Shown piece after piece: positions 42,209 through 50,715 of a stretch of 64,000 nt of DNA (positions are counted from its first letter, which is position 1; every line of letters starts with the position of its first letter). Source of the stretch: Bradyrhizobium sp. SZCCT0153. GTDB lineage: Bacteria > Pseudomonadota > Alphaproteobacteria > Rhizobiales > Xanthobacteraceae. Where the stretch lies: positions 558,001 through 622,000 of the forward strand of contig NZ_JAFCKS010000005.1 of assembly GCF_018129995.1 (NCBI RefSeq), written 5' to 3'. The notes beneath the pieces were generated by a model that did no database searches, was not told the DNA's origin, and saw only the letters and a program-made list of their open reading frames with translations. Both the position numbers and the translations under genes were made by a program.

Positions 42209-42223
42209 AAGATTTGCTTACGT
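42209..42223. promoter_or_regulatory. Near-consensus CtrA box upstream of flaF
   Basis: TTAA-GATTTGC-TTAC matches TTAA-N7-TTAA at 7 of 8 positions, about 77 bp before flaF. Confidence 0.35.
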
Positions 42224-42361
42224 GTGTGCTTGGAAGCACTCCGGATTATTACGGGTTACGGAGTTCTTCTTCGACGCGAAGCTAGATGCGCATGCGCACG
42301 CTGTAAACACGTCTCGCGTGACGTACATCAATCTCAGCTAATCCTGCCTTAGCGATCTCAG

Positions 42362-42392
42362 TAAAAAGAACGGCGGAGCGTTAGCCCCGCCG
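42362..42392 (-). terminator. Terminator of the first flagellin gene
   Basis: Read on the minus strand, CGGCGGGGC pairs with GCTCCGCCG (one mismatch) and is followed by TTCTTTTTAC. It lies about 34 bp beyond the stop codon at 42426. Confidence 0.75.
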
Positions 42393-42425
42393 CGTTGTCT
42401 CGAGTAGCGATCTTGCGCCGCGAGA

Positions 42426-44714
42426 TTAGCGGAGCAGCTGCAGCACGCTCTGCTGCGACTGGTTGGCCAGCGACAGCGCTGACACCGCGATCGACTGTCG
42501 GGTCGACAGCGCCTGGCTGTTGGCCGCTTCCTCGTTGGTGTCGGCGAGCGTCAGGTTGGACGAGCCGGTCTGCAGAACATTGATCAGGTTCTTGGAGAAA
42601 TCCTGACGTACCTGCACGATCGAGAGGTTCGAACCGAGCGCCGAACCTTCCGAGCGCAGCGTGCTCGAGGCCGCGTTCAGGCTGGTCAGCACCCTGTTGG
42701 TCGCGCCGTTGTCGATGAAGTCGACGCCGTTGACGAGGTTGCTGAGGCCGAGGCCGGCCGCGTTGAACACCACGCCGTTGATGCCGAGCGTGGAGCTGCC
42801 GGTTTCGTTGAAGACGAGCTTCAGCGTGTCGCCGTTGAGCAGGTTGACGCCGTTGAAGGACGAGTCCTGCGACGTCGTGTCGATTTGCGCCAGGATGTTG
42901 TTGAACTGGTTGACGAGGTTCGAGCGCGCGGTCTGCGCGACCGGATCCTGGACCGGCGGCTGCGCCGTGGTGAAGGCCAGAACACCGGTGATGGTGCCGC
43001 CGACCGTGCCGCCGGCGGTCGTCGAACCGAGCGTCGAGGAGGCGTATTCGTTCACGGTGGTCACCGTCAGCACGCCATTGGCGTCGATCGTCGCGGTCAG
43101 ATGGTTCGCCTGAAGCTGCGCGTTGAGCTGGTCCAGCGTCTTGACGGTGCCGTTGGTGCCGTCGCCGAAGGTGACGTTCACCGGCGTTCCGCCATTGAAG
43201 GAGGTGAAGGTCAGTGTCTTGCCGCTGACGCCGCCAACACCGGAGGTGCGCGCCGCGGTGAAGGCTGTCGCCGTTCCCGTGTTGCCGCTGAGGCCGAATG
43301 CGTTGAGGGCATTGCCGGTGCCGGTGATCGAGAGATCGGCGTTGACGCCGGTGGAGAGCGCAAGCTGGCCGCTGCTGTTGACCGACGACGGAATCTGGCC
43401 GGACGTGGTCGAGAGGGTAGCCGCACCATTGAAGATGCTGGCGGTCTTGACGCCGGTAGCAAGGTCGATCGAGTTGAGCAGGTCCGTGAGCGTCGCGCTC
43501 TGGATGTAGACGGTCGAATTGCCGTTGCCGTCGGTGACGATATTGCCGTTGACACCACCCGACGTCACGCTGGCCGCCGACTGGGGCGTCTGGGCGTTCT
43601 TGAAGGTGATGGTGTGACCGTCGATGTTCAGCGTCGAGCCGTCCTGAACGAGAGAGCCGAGCGAGCCGGCGGTCGTCGACCGGTTCGCGGTCACGCTCGC
43701 ATTGCCCGCGCCGGTCGCTGCGGTCAGACCGAGCTTGTTGAGGAAGTCAGCCTTGCCCGTCACGCTCAGATCGGCGCCGGTCGAGCTCTTCAGCGTAACC
43801 GCGCCCGCCGTGATGGACGATGCCACCTGAAGCGTGCCGACGGGACCGGCCGCACCGCTGACCGCGATTGTCGCCGCCCCCGCACTGATCGTCGCGGTTT
43901 TGACGCCGCTGGCGAGGTCGATCGCGCTGAGGACGTCGTTGACGGTCGCCCCGGGGGCAGCCGCCGTTCCCTCATAGACGATCGAATTGCCGTTGCCGTC
44001 GGTGGCGATGTGTCCGCTGGCGTCGAGGCCCCAGCCGGTCGGCTGCGTGGTCGGAGCGATGCCGGTGCGGAAGGTGATGGTCTTGCCGTTGACCGTGATG
44101 GTATCGCCGTCCGCGGGCGGCGTGCTGAAGGTGGCCGATGTCGTGGTACCGAGCAGCGTGGCAGTGCCGGACAATGCGGTGGTGCCGTCGGCAGCGGTCA
44201 CTGCCGTACCGGTAAAGGTGCCTGCATTCGAGCCCAGCGAGGCGCCGAGCGCGGCAGTTCCGGTCACCGGAGTCACGCCACCGGGTGCGCCGGTGTAGAG
44301 CACGTTGCTGTTGGCGGTCGCGCTCGCATAGGAGGTCGTGCCGCGCAAATCGGCGGGCGTCGCACCGGGAATCGTGGTGGAGACGTTCGACTTAGTGGAA
44401 TAGCCGACCGTGGTCTGCAGCGCCTGGTTGGCGATCGATTTCGCGCTGTCGATCAGCTTCTGCAACGAGGTGATGCCGGTGTTGGCGGCCTGGAGCACCT
44501 GCACACCGTTGTTGATGCCGTCGAGCAGGTTGCTGATGTCGCTCGCCCGGTTGTCCAGCCCCTGCGCCGTGAAGAAGTTGGTGGGGTTGTCGAGCGCCGT
44601 GTTGACCTTTTTGCCGGTCGACAGCCGTTCCTGCGTCGTGGCCAGCAAGTCGGCCGTCGACTGCAGCGACAACAGGTTCTGGCGAACTGACGCCGAGAGA
44701 ACGATGTTGGACAT
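42426..44714 (-). CDS. fliC: Flagellin, 762 residues (tandem copy 1)
   Basis: A very large flagellin. The N-terminal D0/D1 coil (MSNIVLSASVRQNLLSLQSTADLLATTQERLSTGKKVNTALDNPTNFFTAQGLDNRASDI) and C-terminal coil (LTLADTNEEAANSQALSTRQSIAVSALSLANQSQQSVLQLLR) are complete. Between residues of about 130 and 600 there is a Ser/Thr/Gly-rich surface region with at least two copies of a repeated module (GDTITVNGKTITF..., GSTLNIDGHTITF...). Such flagellins form thick complex filaments. It is the most divergent of the three tandem copies. It has its own upstream TTAA ladder, a possible sigma54 element and a terminator. Confidence 0.97.
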   Translation of the reverse strand: MSNIVLSASVRQNLLSLQSTADLLATTQERLSTGKKVNTALDNPTNFFTAQGLDNRASDISNLLDGINNGVQVLQAANTGITSLQKLIDSAKSIANQALQTTVGYSTKSNVSTTIPGATPADLRGTTSYASATANSNVLYTGAPGGVTPVTGTAALGASLGSNAGTFTGTAVTAADGTTALSGTATLLGTTTSATFSTPPADGDTITVNGKTITFRTGIAPTTQPTGWGLDASGHIATDGNGNSIVYEGTAAAPGATVNDVLSAIDLASGVKTATISAGAATIAVSGAAGPVGTLQVASSITAGAVTLKSSTGADLSVTGKADFLNKLGLTAATGAGNASVTANRSTTAGSLGSLVQDGSTLNIDGHTITFKNAQTPQSAASVTSGGVNGNIVTDGNGNSTVYIQSATLTDLLNSIDLATGVKTASIFNGAATLSTTSGQIPSSVNSSGQLALSTGVNADLSITGTGNALNAFGLSGNTGTATAFTAARTSGVGGVSGKTLTFTSFNGGTPVNVTFGDGTNGTVKTLDQLNAQLQANHLTATIDANGVLTVTTVNEYASSTLGSTTAGGTVGGTITGVLAFTTAQPPVQDPVAQTARSNLVNQFNNILAQIDTTSQDSSFNGVNLLNGDTLKLVFNETGSSTLGINGVVFNAAGLGLSNLVNGVDFIDNGATNRVLTSLNAASSTLRSEGSALGSNLSIVQVRQDFSKNLINVLQTGSSNLTLADTNEEAANSQALSTRQSIAVSALSLANQSQQSVLQLLR

Positions 44715-44765
44715 TGGCGAGTCTTCCTCTTGAACCGGATACGAATCGGCCGCGCGGGTCTGGAA

Positions 44766-44782
44766 AGCGGGCTTTTGTCCAG
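44766..44782 (-). promoter_or_regulatory. Possible sigma54 element of flagellin copy 1
   Basis: On the minus strand TGGACA-AAAGC-CCGC keeps GG-N10-GC spacing (GG 44779-44780, GC 44767-44768) but the -24 and -12 boxes deviate from TGGCAC/TTGC. It lies between the CtrA ladder and the start codon, about 55 bp from the ATG. Confidence 0.35.
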
Positions 44783-44798
44783 TCTTAGAGGCTGTCCT

Positions 44799-44824
44799 TT
44801 AAAGTATGGTTAACGCCGGTTTAA
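44799..44824. promoter_or_regulatory. Tandem CtrA boxes (triple TTAA ladder) upstream of flagellin copy 1
   Basis: TTAA occurs at 44799-44802, 44810-44813 and 44821-44824, each separated by exactly seven bases, so two perfect TTAA-N7-TTAA boxes share the middle element. A further TTAA is at 44834. The ladder lies 85 bp upstream of the flagellin start codon. Confidence 0.65.
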
Positions 44825-44870
44825 GGGATAGGGTTAATGGCCGGTGAAAGCCCCTGCCCGCCTCCGGACA

Positions 44871-44905
44871 CAAAAAGAGCGGCGGGGCAAATGGCCCCGC
44901 CGCTC
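44871..44905 (-). terminator. Terminator of flagellin copy 2
   Basis: On the minus strand GAGCGGCGGGGC (44894-44905) pairs perfectly with GCCCCGCCGCTC (44877-44888) across a five-base loop and is followed by TTTTTG. A textbook intrinsic terminator 29 bp after the stop codon. Confidence 0.9.
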
Positions 44906-44933
44906 GGATTTATTCAGTAGTTTCAGCTTCTTA

Positions 44934-47213
44934 TTAGCGGAGCAGCTGAAGCACGCTCTGCTGCGACTGGTTGGCCAGCGACAGCGCGGAGACCGCGATC
45001 GACTGCCGGGTCGACAGTGCCTGGCTGTTCGCCGCCTCGACGTTGGTGTCGGCCAGGGTCAGGTTGGACGAACCGGTCTGCAGCACGTTGATCAGGTTCT
45101 TGTTGAAGTCCTGACGGATCTGCACCACCGAGAGGTTCGAGCCGAGGCTCGAGGCCTCCGAGCGCAGCGTGCTCGAGGCGGCGTTCAGGTTGGTCAGCAC
45201 CCTGTTGGCGGCAGCGTTGTCGATGAAGTCGACGCCGACAGTCAGCGAGGCGAGGCCGAGACCCTTGGAGTTGTAGGTGACGCCGGTGATGTTCAGGCTC
45301 GACTTGCCGGTCTCGTCGAACACCAGCTTGAGCTGGTCGCCGTTCAAGAGGTTGACGCCGTTGAACGAGGAGTCCTGCGAGGTCGTGTCGATCTGGTTCA
45401 GGATGTTGTTGTACTGGGACACCAGGTTCGCGCGGGCCGTCTGCGCAACGCCATCCTGGACGGGGTTGGAAGCCGTCGAGAACGTCAGTGCCGTGGTCAG
45501 CGTACCGCCGATCGCACCGCCGGCGGTCGTCGAGCCGAGCGTCGAAGACGCGTAGTCGTTGGACGCGGTGATGGTCAGCAGGCCATTGGCGTCGATCGTT
45601 GCAGCCAGGTTGTTGGCCTGAAGCTTGGTGTTGAGCTGATCGAGCGTCTTGATCGTCCCGTTGGTGCCGTCGCCAAAGGTGACGTTGACGGCCGTGCCGC
45701 CATTGAAGGAGGAGAAGGTCAAGGTCTTGCCGGCAATGCCGCCGATGCCCGAAGTGCGGGCCGCGGTGAACGCGGTCGCGTTGCCGGTATTGCCCGCGAG
45801 GCCGAATACATTCAGCGCATTGCCGGTGCCCGTGATCGACAGATCGGCGTTGATGCCGGTCGAAAGTTTGAGCTGGCCGGACGTGTTGATTGTCGAGTTC
45901 GACTGACCGGTGGCGGTCGCAAGCGTCGCAGTGCCGTTGGCGTTGATCGTCGCGGTCTGCACGCCGGTGGCAAGGTCGATCGCCTTCAGCACGTCGGCAA
46001 CCGTGCCGGCCTGCAGATAGACGGTCGAGTTGCCGTTGCCGTCGGTGAGGACGTTACCGCTTGCACCGTAACCGCTCGGAACGCTCGGAGCACCGGTCGA
46101 TCCCGGGATCGGCGCGTTCTTGAAGGTTATGACGTGACCGTCGACGTTCAGCGTCGAGCCGTCGGCGATCGTCGCACCCAGCGAGGCCGCGCTCGTGGTC
46201 CGTTCGACGTTGACGGTGGCATTGCCTGCCCCCGTGGACGTCGTCAGGGCGAGAGCCTTGAGCAGGTCGGCCTTGCCGGTGACGCTCAGATCCGCACCCG
46301 TCGAGCTCTTCAGCGTGACGGCGCCACCAGCAGCGGTCGAGGCGGTCTGGCCGACGCTCGTGGCGATCGTCGCAGCGCCCGCACTGATGGACACCGTCTT
46401 GACGCCGCTGGCAAGATCGATTGCGGTCAAGAGATCGTTGACGTTCGCAGCCGGGGTGCCCGCGGTGCCGAGATACACGGTGGTGTTGCCGTTGCCGTCG
46501 GTGACGAGGTTGCCGCTGACGCCCGAGCCGGACGCAACTGCGGTCGACGCCGGAGCAGAGCCCGTACGGAAGGTGATGGTCTTGCCGTTGACGGTCAGCG
46601 TGTCGCCGTCGGCAGGCTGGGCGTTGCCGAGCAGGCCGGTCGCGGTCGTGCCGTTGGTGGCGATCAGGGTGATGGTGCCGGCCAGGGCGGTGGTGCCGTC
46701 ACCGGCCGTTGCGCCGGTGCTTGCAAAAGAGCCGATGGTGGCGCCGAGCGTCGTGGTGCCGGTCGCCGCCGTCGTGCCGCCGGCCGTGCCGTTATACAGC
46801 ACGTTGCTGCTCGCGGTCGCGCTGGCAAAGGAGGTCGTCCCGCGCAGGTCGGCCGCCGTCGCACCCGCGATGGTGGTGGAGACGTTGGACTTGGTGGAAT
46901 AGCCGACGGTGGTCTGCAGCGCCTGGTTGGCGATCGACTTGGCGCTGTCGATCAGCTTCTGCAGCGAGGTCAGGCCGGTGTTGGCAGCCTGCAGCACCTG
47001 CACGCCGTTGGCGATACCGTCGAGCAGATTGTTGATGTCGCTGGCGCGGTTGTCGAGCGACTGTGCGGTGAAGAAGTTGGTGGGATTGTCCAGGGCCGAG
47101 TTGACGCTCTTGCCGGTCGACAGACGGTTCTGGGTCGTGGCGAGGAGGTCGGCGGTGGACTGGAGCGAGAGCAGGTTCTGGCGAACCGACGCAGAGAGAA
47201 CAATACCGGACAT
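44934..47213 (-). CDS. fliC: Flagellin, 759 residues (tandem copy 2)
   Basis: Nearly identical to copy 3 at the N- and C-terminal coils (first 115 and last about 150 residues) and over much of the centre. Two modules are clear: residues 203-340 (GDTLTVNGKTITF, TDGNGNTTVYL, LLTAIDLASG, LSVTGKADLLKAL) and 352-490 (GSTLNVDGHVITF, TDGNGNSTVYL, VLKAIDLATG, LSITGTGNALNVF), then a shorter third element 495-560. The outward-facing filament surface is built from them. Monocistronic, with a perfect terminator. Asn/Ser/Thr richness of the centre offers many possible modification sites. Confidence 0.97.
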   Translation of the reverse strand: MSGIVLSASVRQNLLSLQSTADLLATTQNRLSTGKSVNSALDNPTNFFTAQSLDNRASDINNLLDGIANGVQVLQAANTGLTSLQKLIDSAKSIANQALQTTVGYSTKSNVSTTIAGATAADLRGTTSFASATASSNVLYNGTAGGTTAATGTTTLGATIGSFASTGATAGDGTTALAGTITLIATNGTTATGLLGNAQPADGDTLTVNGKTITFRTGSAPASTAVASGSGVSGNLVTDGNGNTTVYLGTAGTPAANVNDLLTAIDLASGVKTVSISAGAATIATSVGQTASTAAGGAVTLKSSTGADLSVTGKADLLKALALTTSTGAGNATVNVERTTSAASLGATIADGSTLNVDGHVITFKNAPIPGSTGAPSVPSGYGASGNVLTDGNGNSTVYLQAGTVADVLKAIDLATGVQTATINANGTATLATATGQSNSTINTSGQLKLSTGINADLSITGTGNALNVFGLAGNTGNATAFTAARTSGIGGIAGKTLTFSSFNGGTAVNVTFGDGTNGTIKTLDQLNTKLQANNLAATIDANGLLTITASNDYASSTLGSTTAGGAIGGTLTTALTFSTASNPVQDGVAQTARANLVSQYNNILNQIDTTSQDSSFNGVNLLNGDQLKLVFDETGKSSLNITGVTYNSKGLGLASLTVGVDFIDNAAANRVLTNLNAASSTLRSEASSLGSNLSVVQIRQDFNKNLINVLQTGSSNLTLADTNVEAANSQALSTRQSIAVSALSLANQSQQSVLQLLR

Positions 47214-47536
47214 GACTTTTACCCTTCTGGCTTACGCGTCTTCGTTCGATCGCTTCGGATCGAGTGACGGGGCCAGCGTGCCGCGACATGGCTAACAAAG
47301 GGTGAAACGGCTCTGGTTCGCATAAACGCCGGTTCACCATAAGCCGGTCGGACGCGTCGATTGGCGCCGCAATCAGCCTGAAATCACTCGCGATTTTTTC
47401 CGCTTACTCCCCATTAACCATAACCGCTGGTTACTTTTTCGATCCGCCTCCGCTCCCCGAATACCTGCAGGCGGACAAAAAAAGCGGCGGGGCCGAAGCC
47501 CCGCCGCCCTATCCTGCTAGCGATGTGCGCCGCTTG
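47214..47536. other. Intergenic region between flagellin copies 3 and 2
   Basis: A 323-bp gap. The left part holds the untranslated leader and unidentified promoter of copy 2; I find no GG-N10-GC element and no perfect CtrA box. A TAACC...GGTTA inverted repeat lies near 47413-47431 and the copy 3 terminator at 47477-47507. No gene seen. Confidence 0.6.
47477..47507 (-). terminator. Terminator of flagellin copy 3
   Basis: On the minus strand GCGGCGGGGC-TTCG-GCCCCGCCGC (perfect 10-bp stem with a UUCG tetraloop, 47484-47507) is followed by TTTTTTTG. Strong intrinsic terminator 30 bp after the stop codon. Confidence 0.95.
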
Positions 47537-49816
47537 TTAGCGGAGCAGCTGGAGCACGCTCTGCTGCGACTGGTTGGCCAGCGACAGCGCGGAGACCGCG
47601 ATCGACTGACGGGTCGACAGCGCCTGGCTGTTGGCCGCCTCGACGTTGGTGTCGGCCAGGGTCAGGTTGGACGAACCGGTCTGCAGCACGTTGATCAGGT
47701 TCTTGTTGAAGTCCTGACGAACCTGCACGATCGTCAGGTTCGAACCGAGGCTCGAGGCTTCCGAACGCAGCGTGCTCGACGCGGTGTTCAAGTTGGTCAG
47801 CACCTTGTTGGTGGCGGCGTTGTCGATGAAGTCGACACCGCTGGTCAGCGAGGCGAGGCCGAGACCCTTGGAGTTGTAGGTCACGCCGGTGATGCTGAGG
47901 TTCGACTTGCCGGTCTCGTCGAACACCAGCTTGAGCTGGTCGCCGTTCAGCAGGTTGACGCCGTTGAACGAGGAGTCCTGCGAGGTCGAGTCGATCTGGT
48001 TCAGGATGTTGTTGTACTGGTTGACCAGGTTCGCACGCGAGGTCTGGGCAACCGTGTCCTGGACGGGGCTGGAAGCCGTCGAGAACGTCAGTGCCGTGGT
48101 CAGCGTACCGCCGATCGCACCACCCGCGGCGCTCGAACCGATCGTCGAGGACGCGTAGTCGTTGGTGGTCGAAACCGTCAGCAAGCCGTTGGCGTCGATC
48201 GTGGCAGTCAGGTTGTTGGCCTGAAGCGCCGAGTTGAGCTGATCGAGCGTCTTGACCGTGCCGTTGGTGCCGTCGCCGAAGGTGACGTTGACCGCCGTGC
48301 CGCCGTTGAAGGCAGAGAAGGTCAAGGTCTTGCCGGTAAGGCCGCCAACGCCCGAGGTACGCGCCGCGGTGAATGCGGTCGAGGTCCCGGTGTTGCCGGC
48401 GAAGCCGAGCGCGTTCAGCGCATTGCCGGTGCCGGTGATCGACAGGTCGGCATTGACGCCGGTCGAGATCTTGAGCTGACCGGAGGCGTTGATCGACGAG
48501 TTGGTCTGGCCGGTTGCGGTCGCAAGCGTCGCGGTGCCGTTGGCGTTGACCGTCGCGGTCTGCACGCCGGTGGCAAGGTCGATCGCCTTCAGCACGTCGG
48601 CAACCGTGCCGGCCTGCAGATAAACGGTCGAGTTGCCGTTGCCGTCGGTGAGAACGTTGCCGCTCGCGCCATAGCCGCTCGGAACGCTCGGAGCACCGGT
48701 CGAGCCCGGGATCGGCGCGTTCTTGAAGGTGATGACGTGACCGTCGACGTTCAACGTCGAACCGTCAGCAATCGTCGCACCCAGCGAGGCAGCGCTCGTG
48801 GTCCGGTTGACGCTCACGGTGGCATTGCCGCCGCCCACTGCCGAGCTCAGACCGAGAGCCTTGAGCAGGTCGGCCTTGCCGGTGACGCTCAGATCCGCAC
48901 CCGTCGAGCTCTTCAGCGTGACGGCACCCGCACCAACGCTCGAAGCGGTCTGGCCAACGCTCGTGGCGAGCGTCGCAGCGCCCGCACTGATGGACGCCGT
49001 CTTCACGCCGCTGGCGAGATCGACCGCGGTCAACAGATCGTTGACGGTCGCAGCCGGAGTGCCCGCGGTACCGAGATACACGGTGGTGTTTCCGCTGCCA
49101 TCGGTAACGAGGTTGCCGCTGACGCCCGAACCGGACGCAACCGCGGTCGACGCCGGAGCAGAACCGCTGCGGAACGTGATGGTCTTGCCGTTCACGGTCA
49201 GCGTGTCGCCGTCGGCAGGCTGGGCGTTGCCGAGCAGGCCGGTCGCAGTCGTGCCGTTGGTGGCGATCAGGGTGATGGTGCCGCCCAGAGCGGTGGTGCC
49301 GTCGCCGGCCGTTCCCGCGGTGCCCGTGAACGTGCCGATGGTGGCGCCGAGCGTCGTGGTGCTGCTCGCCGCCGTGGTGCCGCCGGCCGTGCCGTTATAC
49401 ACAACGTTGCTGCTCGCGGTCGCGCTGGCGAACGAGGTCGTGCCGCGCAGGTCGGCCGCCGTCGCACCCGAGATCGTGGCGGAGACGTTCGACTTGGTGG
49501 AATAGCCGACCGTGGTCTGCAGCGCCTGGTTGGCGATCGACTTCGCGCTGTCGATCAGCTTCTGCAGCGAGGTGATGCCGGTGTTGGCGGCCTGCAGCAC
49601 CTGCACGCCGTTGGCGATGCCGTCGAGCAGGTTGTTGATGTCGCTGGCGCGGTTGTCGAGCGACTGGGCGGTGAAGAAGTTGGTGGGATTGTCCAGGGCG
49701 GAGTTGACGCTCTTGCCGGTCGACAGACGGCTCTGGGTCGTGGCGAGCAGATCAGCGGTGGACTGGAGGGAAAGCAGGTTCTGACGAACCGAGGACGAGA
49801 GAACGATACCGGACAT
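47537..49816 (-). CDS. fliC: Flagellin, 759 residues (tandem copy 3)
   Basis: Same architecture as copy 2, with identical length. N-terminal MSGIVLSSSVRQNLLSLQSTADLLATTQSRLSTGKSVNSALDNPTNFFTAQSLDNRASDINNLLDGIANGVQVLQAANTGITSLQKL and the C-terminal LANQSQQSVLQLLR coil form the D0/D1 core. Differences from copy 2 concentrate in scattered central substitutions, consistent with recent duplication or gene conversion. Monocistronic with its own terminator. It lies next to flbT, whose product probably acts on the flagellin mRNA leaders. Confidence 0.97.
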   Translation of the reverse strand: MSGIVLSSSVRQNLLSLQSTADLLATTQSRLSTGKSVNSALDNPTNFFTAQSLDNRASDINNLLDGIANGVQVLQAANTGITSLQKLIDSAKSIANQALQTTVGYSTKSNVSATISGATAADLRGTTSFASATASSNVVYNGTAGGTTAASSTTTLGATIGTFTGTAGTAGDGTTALGGTITLIATNGTTATGLLGNAQPADGDTLTVNGKTITFRSGSAPASTAVASGSGVSGNLVTDGSGNTTVYLGTAGTPAATVNDLLTAVDLASGVKTASISAGAATLATSVGQTASSVGAGAVTLKSSTGADLSVTGKADLLKALGLSSAVGGGNATVSVNRTTSAASLGATIADGSTLNVDGHVITFKNAPIPGSTGAPSVPSGYGASGNVLTDGNGNSTVYLQAGTVADVLKAIDLATGVQTATVNANGTATLATATGQTNSSINASGQLKISTGVNADLSITGTGNALNALGFAGNTGTSTAFTAARTSGVGGLTGKTLTFSAFNGGTAVNVTFGDGTNGTVKTLDQLNSALQANNLTATIDANGLLTVSTTNDYASSTIGSSAAGGAIGGTLTTALTFSTASSPVQDTVAQTSRANLVNQYNNILNQIDSTSQDSSFNGVNLLNGDQLKLVFDETGKSNLSITGVTYNSKGLGLASLTSGVDFIDNAATNKVLTNLNTASSTLRSEASSLGSNLTIVQVRQDFNKNLINVLQTGSSNLTLADTNVEAANSQALSTRQSIAVSALSLANQSQQSVLQLLR

Positions 49817-50136
49817 GACTCTGTTACCTTTCTGGTAAACGACGCTACTGTTACGCGTCTGCTTGGATCGAGATTGACCCAGCGACCGGCGGACCGTGGC
49901 TCCGAGAATCTAACGAAGCATGAAATGAAACCGGCAGTTTTGCCGAGTCGGCGCGTGATTCGGCCGATCCAAAGATCCGCGACGCTGCTCCGCCGGGCAA
50001 TTTCGACGTTGATATGATTGATCTTTTCCGCGCTCGTGGCGAGGATTCACAAGTCGTTAACTAATCTTGATGGAGTATTGCGCCCTGATCCGCCGCAACA
50101 CACGCTCGGTTACGAAAGCGTTGATGGAGAACAGGC
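49817..50136. other. Divergent region between flagellin copy 3 and flbT
   Basis: A 320-bp gap. It should hold the promoters of both genes. I see only a weak GG-N10-GC near 49882-49895 (minus) and TTAACTAATCTTGAT near 50056, a partial CtrA-type match before flbT. No gene seen. Confidence 0.5.
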
Positions 50137-50577
50137 ATGGCCCTCAAGGTCGAGCTCAGACCGCACGAACGCATCATCGTTGGCAACTGCGTGATAACCA
50201 ACACCGACCAGCGCGCCCGCCTTCTGATCGACGGCGACAACGTGCCGATCCTGCGCGAGCGTGACATCCTCACGCCCGAGACCGCCGACACGCCGGCCAA
50301 GCTCGTCTATCTGGCGGTGCAGCTCATGTACATCTCGCCGGATCCGCAGACCCAGCACGGCACCTATTTCAACCTGGTGCGCGACATCGTCACCGCCGTG
50401 CCGAGCTCCTGGCCGATCATCGAAGGCATCAACAACAACATCCTGAACGGCGACCTCTACCGGGCGCTGAAGGACGCCCGCAAGCTGATCGCCTATGAAG
50501 AGAAGCTGCGCGGCCAGTTCGAGGCCACGCATCCCAAGACGGAAGCGGTCAAGGACGACGTCAGCACCGCCGCCTGA
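50137..50577 (+). CDS. flbT: Flagellin mRNA regulator FlbT
   Basis: A 146-residue FlbT: MALKVELRPHERIIVGNCVITNTDQRARLLIDGDNVPILRERDILTPETADTPAKLVYLAVQLMYISPDP... and YRALKDARKLIAYEEKLRG. In Caulobacter FlbT binds the 5' leader of flagellin mRNA and shortens its life until the hook is complete; in other alphaproteobacteria it can act positively. It is the only plus-strand gene within the flagellin/modification block, and ends at a strong hairpin (50666-50690). Confidence 0.96.
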   Translation: MALKVELRPHERIIVGNCVITNTDQRARLLIDGDNVPILRERDILTPETADTPAKLVYLAVQLMYISPDPQTQHGTYFNLVRDIVTAVPSSWPIIEGINNNILNGDLYRALKDARKLIAYEEKLRGQFEATHPKTEAVKDDVSTAA

Positions 50578-50634
50578 TCCCGCGCTCTCGCGCGGCCACG
50601 CCGCGCGAACGAGCAGGCCCCACGAACGACCAGC

Positions 50635-50661
50635 TCTTTCGAAAGACCAGCCTTTCGAAAG
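50635..50661. repeat. Two short TTTCGAAA palindromes
   Basis: TCTTTCGAAAGA (50635-50646) and CTTTCGAAAG (50652-50661) are direct repeats of a palindrome separated by five bases in the flbT/decarboxylase gap. They might be a protein-binding pair or part of the 3' end structure. Confidence 0.5.
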
Positions 50662-50665
50662 ATAG

Positions 50666-50690
50666 CGGCCCCGGATCGCCTCCGGGGCCG
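50666..50690. terminator. Bidirectional terminator between flbT and the decarboxylase
   Basis: CGGCCCCGG (50666-50674) and CCGGGGCCG (50682-50690) form a perfect 9-bp stem, followed on the plus strand by TTGTCGTTT. It separates two convergent genes. Confidence 0.75.
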
Positions 50691-50715
50691 TTGTCGTTTC
50701 AGGCATGCATAGTTG

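Noticed and set aside
49882..49895. GG-N10-GC spacing upstream of flagellin copy 3 as a sigma54 promoter
   Set aside because: Only the invariant dinucleotides match; both boxes are otherwise far from TGGCAC/TTGC, and such spacing is expected by chance in GC-rich DNA.
42885..50017. Very long plus-strand open frames (601, 807 and 830 codons) opposite the three flagellin genes
   Set aside because: They are antisense shadows caused by the GC-rich third positions and repeated codons of the flagellin genes. Their Arg/Gly-rich translations have no domain features or ribosome binding sites, and the flagellin frames are certain.
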